From positions 5,146,001 to 5,210,000 of the forward strand of contig JACKHI010000001.1 in NCBI GenBank assembly GCA_020639075.1: DNA of 64,000 nucleotides. The letters run 5' to 3'. Both the position numbers and the translations under genes were made by a program. The DNA comes from Phycisphaerales bacterium. GTDB taxonomy: Bacteria > Planctomycetota > Phycisphaerae > UBA1845 > UTPLA1. Below are positions 61,117 to 64,000 of this stretch, piece after piece (within the stretch, counting starts at the first letter, position 1; every line of letters starts with the position of its first letter). Below the pieces are notes generated by a model, which ran no database searches, had not been told where the DNA came from, and worked only from the letters and a program-made list of their open reading frames with translations.

Positions 61117-63909
61117 TCAGCGTCGTCGGAACTTTCGTCGCACGCGGCGTCGCATGGCGATCATGCCGGCCATTGTCGCGAATGTCGAGACGATGACGCA
61201 CGGGCCGCACAGCGGGATACCGAAGAGCGTCTGGAACAGGAAGAACACGGGGAAGCAGCCGCCGGGTGTTGCCTGCGGTTCCGGCGTGTCGTTCGGGTTC
61301 GGATTCGGATCGCCCGATCCATCCGTCACTGTGATGTCAAATGTGCATGTGATCTCCTTGTCGAGATCGTCCTTCGCCATGATCGTGATCGTCGTCGTGC
61401 CGATCGGCAGCGTGCTTCCGGGGGCCGGATCGGCCGTCACTGTAACGTTGCCGACACCGTTGACGGTATCCGGCAGGTTGAAGTCAACGATGAGACCATT
61501 TGCGTCGGTCGCGGCGAGCTGCGTGTTTTCGGGGCACGCGACGAAGGCGAGTTGCGAGTCGCACGCATCGCCGGCGCCGTTGTTGTCGAGATCCGACTGC
61601 GTCGGGTTGAACGCGTCGGGGCAGTTGTCCACGTCGCCGCAGACACCGTCGCCGTCGGCGTCGTTCGCCGCGTCATTTGGGCAGTCGTCAACATCGGCGC
61701 AGAGCAGGTCGCCGTCCGCATCGTCGTCGGCGTCATTCGGGCACGGATCACAGACGTTGCCGGAGCCGTCGTTGTCGTTGTCGGCCTGGTTGCCGTTGGG
61801 CGTGTTGGGACAGTTGTCGCTGCTGTTCGGCGTTTCGTCGCCGTCGCGATCATCGTCGCAGGCGTCGCCGAACTGGTCATTGTCCTGGTTCGCCTGGTTC
61901 GCATTGCTGACGAGCGGGCAGTTGTCCTCCTTGTCGTCGATGCCGTCGCCGTCGTCATCGTCGTCGCAGGCATTGCCGTCGCCGTCGTTGTCGGTGTCCA
62001 GCTGATTCGAATTCGGCGTGTCGGGACAGTTGTCCATATCGTTGGGATCGCCGTCGCCGTCGCGGTCGTCGTCGCAGACATCGCCGAAGGCGTCGTTGTC
62101 CTGGTTCGCCTGATCGGCATTCGGCGTGTTGGGGCAATTGTCACTGCCGTTGGGGACATCGTCGCCGTCGCGATCGTCGTCGCAGACATCGCCGAACTCG
62201 TCGTTATCGATATTCGCCTGATTCGCATTGCTGATCGTCGGGCAGTTATCGACATCGTCATCGACGCCGTCGCCGTCGTCGTCGTCGTCGCACACATCGC
62301 CGAACGCGTCGTTGTCGAGATTGGCCTGGTTCGGGTTGTGGATACTCGGGCAATTGTCGACATCGCCGCAGACGCCGTCGTCGTCGATGTCGTCGTCAGG
62401 GTCGTTGGCGCAGCCGTCGCAGGCGTCGCCGATGTCGTCCATGTCGGCGTCGGCCTGGTTGGCGTTGGCTGTCGTCGGGCAGTTGTCGACATCGTCGTCG
62501 ACGCCGTCGCCGTCGTCGTCGTCGTCGCAGACATCGCCGAAGGCGTCATGGTCGAGGTTGGCCTGGTCGAGGTTCGGGACGTCGGGACAGTTGTCCATGG
62601 CGTTCGGGATCGTGTCGCCGTCGCGATCATCGTCGCACGCGTCGCCTTCCATGTCGTTGTCCTGGTCGGCCTGATCCGCGTTGGCGATATTCGGGCAGTT
62701 GTCGACGTCGTTATCGACGTTGTCGCCGTCCTTGTCGTCGTCGCAGGCATCGCCGAAGGCGTCCATGTCGATGTTGGCCTGATCGGGATTGATCGTGAAC
62801 GGGCAGTTGTCGACGTCGTCGTTGACGTTGTCGTTGTCATCGTCCGGATCGCAAGCGTCGCCCTGCATGTCGTTGTCGTTATTGGCCTGATCGGTATTGG
62901 CCGTGAACGGGCAGTTGTCCGAGACGTCGGGGACGTTGTCGTTGTCGTCGTCATCGTCGCAGGCGTCGCCGAATGCGTCGTTGTCGTTGTTCGCCTGGTT
63001 GGTGTTTGACGTGAACGGGCAGTTGTCCACGTTGTCGTTGACGTTGTCGTTGTCGTCATCGGGATCGCAGGCGTCGCCGAGCTGGTCGTTATCGTTGTTC
63101 GCCTGATCGGTGTTCATTGTGAAGGGGCAGTTGTCGACGTCGTCGTTGATCGTGTCGTTGTCGTCGTCGGGATCGCAGGCGTCGCCCATCATGTCGTTGT
63201 CGTTGTTCGCCTGGCCGGGATTGCTGACGAACGGACAGTTGTCAACGCCATCGGGCACTTCGTCGTTGTCGTCATCGGGATCGCACGCGTCGCCGAGCGC
63301 GTCGTTGTCGTTATTGGCCTGGTTCGTGTTGGGCGTATTGGGGCAGTTATCGACGTCGCCGCAGATCGTGTCGTTGTCGATATCGTTGAGCGGGTCGTTC
63401 GGACAGGTGTCGTTGGCGTTGCAGATCAAGTCGCCGTCGGTATCCGCGCAGACGACGATGGCCGCCGGAAGCCGAATCGAGTTGTTCGCACCGGAGCACG
63501 GGACGTTGTTGATATCGCGATGCGCGATGATGTCCAGGTTGTAAGTGCCCGGGAACAGACCGGTGATCATGATCTGGAAGTTCTGCGAGAGATCCGTGCC
63601 GATCTGGTAGTCGGGGACGATGTCGACGCAGGCACCGAGCGGCGTGCCGGGGATCTCCCAGAATGTCGAACCCCATTCCGATTCTTCGGTCAGATCGAGG
63701 TTGATGACGATCGTGATCGTGTCGCCGTTGGCGAGCGTGATCGGATCGCCATTTTCGGCGATCGTGGCGTCCGCCATCGTCGGCGTCCATGGCGTGCCGC
63801 CGTTGAGCGTGATTTGGTTGAAAAACCGTGCCGCAAAAGCGGGGGCGCTGGCTGCCAAGAGGCATCCCAGCGTGGTCGCGATGATTGTTCTGTACCGGCG
63901 CTCCGTCAT
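61117..63909 (-). CDS. Exported protein of about 17 TSP3 calcium repeats, HYR-like domain and C-terminal anchor
   Basis: 930 residues. AAGGAC precedes the ATG at 63909, and a signal peptide follows (IIATTLGCLLAASAPAFAAR). Residues about 30-160 are a beta-rich domain. About 17 TSP3 units follow (consensus DNCPxTxNxxQANxDNDxxG, then DACDDDxDxDxVxDxV), mostly 36 residues or 108 bp each; four irregular units contain CANDPDDDID or CPNDADDDAD inserts. A HYR-type domain (VACPENTQLAATDANGLIVD, VGNVTVTADPAPGSTLPIGT) comes next, then a Pro/Asn linker. The end is LCGPC, a hydrophobic stretch (VIVSTFATMAGMIAM) and RRRVRRKFRRR, a membrane-anchor or sorting tail. Predicted to be a rigid calcium-loaded rod on the cell surface. 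Confidence 0.82.
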   Translation of the reverse strand: MTERRYRTIIATTLGCLLAASAPAFAARFFNQITLNGGTPWTPTMADATIAENGDPITLANGDTITIVINLDLTEESEWGSTFWEIPGTPLGACVDIVPDYQIGTDLSQNFQIMITGLFPGTYNLDIIAHRDINNVPCSGANNSIRLPAAIVVCADTDGDLICNANDTCPNDPLNDIDNDTICGDVDNCPNTPNTNQANNDNDALGDACDPDDDNDEVPDGVDNCPFVSNPGQANNDNDMMGDACDPDDDNDTINDDVDNCPFTMNTDQANNDNDQLGDACDPDDDNDNVNDNVDNCPFTSNTNQANNDNDAFGDACDDDDDNDNVPDVSDNCPFTANTDQANNDNDMQGDACDPDDDNDNVNDDVDNCPFTINPDQANIDMDAFGDACDDDKDGDNVDNDVDNCPNIANADQADQDNDMEGDACDDDRDGDTIPNAMDNCPDVPNLDQANLDHDAFGDVCDDDDDGDGVDDDVDNCPTTANANQADADMDDIGDACDGCANDPDDDIDDDGVCGDVDNCPSIHNPNQANLDNDAFGDVCDDDDDGDGVDDDVDNCPTISNANQANIDNDEFGDVCDDDRDGDDVPNGSDNCPNTPNADQANQDNDAFGDVCDDDRDGDGDPNDMDNCPDTPNSNQLDTDNDGDGNACDDDDDGDGIDDKEDNCPLVSNANQANQDNDQFGDACDDDRDGDETPNSSDNCPNTPNGNQADNDNDGSGNVCDPCPNDADDDADGDLLCADVDDCPNDAANDADGDGVCGDVDNCPDAFNPTQSDLDNNGAGDACDSQLAFVACPENTQLAATDANGLIVDFNLPDTVNGVGNVTVTADPAPGSTLPIGTTTITIMAKDDLDKEITCTFDITVTDGSGDPNPNPNDTPEPQATPGGCFPVFFLFQTLFGIPLCGPCVIVSTFATMAGMIAMRRRVRRKFRRR

Positions 63910-64000
63910 GGTCGTCCTTTCCAATCCATTGGAAATAAGGTGAATTGTCTGCTGCCGACGCCGGATGGCATCCCCCCGGAAGCCGGCCATACTTACCATA

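Noticed and set aside
61552..63009. A 485-codon plus-strand frame of Val/Ala-rich repeats antisense to the TSP3 gene
   Set aside because: Its repeats mirror the 108-bp TSP3 repeats on the other strand. No ribosome binding site or plausible protein.
61550..63430. Regularly spaced 108-bp repeats that could suggest a CRISPR or satellite array
   Set aside because: The repeats are in frame, vary at third codon positions and encode TSP3 units. There are no unique spacers and no cas genes.

Overview
The window looks like a chromosomal segment of a planctomycete, most likely of the Phycisphaerae type (inference, from gene style only). The signs are many very long Sec-exported repeat proteins, dockerin-like paired EF-hand C-termini, thrombospondin type 3 (TSP3) calcium repeats, choice-of-anchor beta-helix and LVIVD proteins, a prepilin-like protein of planctomycete style, and moderately high GC with GC-rich palindromic repeats between genes. 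No rRNA, tRNA, CRISPR array, transposase or phage gene was recognised.

Region 1 (1-26.6 kb) is a surface-protein island. It holds a partial membrane protein, a TSP3 protein with a C-terminal membrane anchor, two giant beta-strand/beta-helix proteins that share near-identical duplicated modules, a broken dockerin gene remnant, an Ig-like protein, a protein of about 75-residue repeats divergent from an ECF sigma factor, a TPR protein, a 978-residue protein of ELWxxDGTxxGT repeats, a prepilin-like protein and a WD40 protein. Six intact proteins here, plus one at 32.8-35.1 kb, end in a dockerin-like double calcium loop.

Region 2 (26.6-40.6 kb) is mixed: ClpB, a 52-residue small gene, QueC for queuosine synthesis, an RMD1/DUF155 membrane protein, a choice-of-anchor B dockerin protein, a TauE/SafE exporter translationally coupled to a DUF1634 protein, a trypsin-fold lipoprotein without an obvious active site, a PQQ-type propeller carrying membrane segments, and a poly-Gly lipoprotein.

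Region 3 (41.2-51.7 kb) is a tight co-directional complex I operon, nuoG-H-I-J-K-L-M-N, preceded by a perfect inverted repeat. nuoA-F are absent from the window, so the complex must be completed from another locus.

Region 4 (51.8-64 kb) has a lone GroES-like protein, a degenerate nuclease-fold protein, a cheX-cheY pair with a terminator, two exported or lipoprotein hypotheticals, a cysteine desulfurase, ndk, a zinc-ribbon membrane protein flanked by two copies of a roughly 400-bp composite repeat, and a 930-residue protein with about 17 TSP3 repeats and a C-terminal anchor.

The main candidates for something undescribed are: (a) two mutually exclusive C-terminal classes on exported proteins, dockerin-like with a co-varying cysteine pair versus a Cys-Gly/hydrophobic/Arg-cluster anchor; and (b) two intergenic arrays of GCAAA at exact 10-nt periodicity, upstream of the TPR gene and of ndk.
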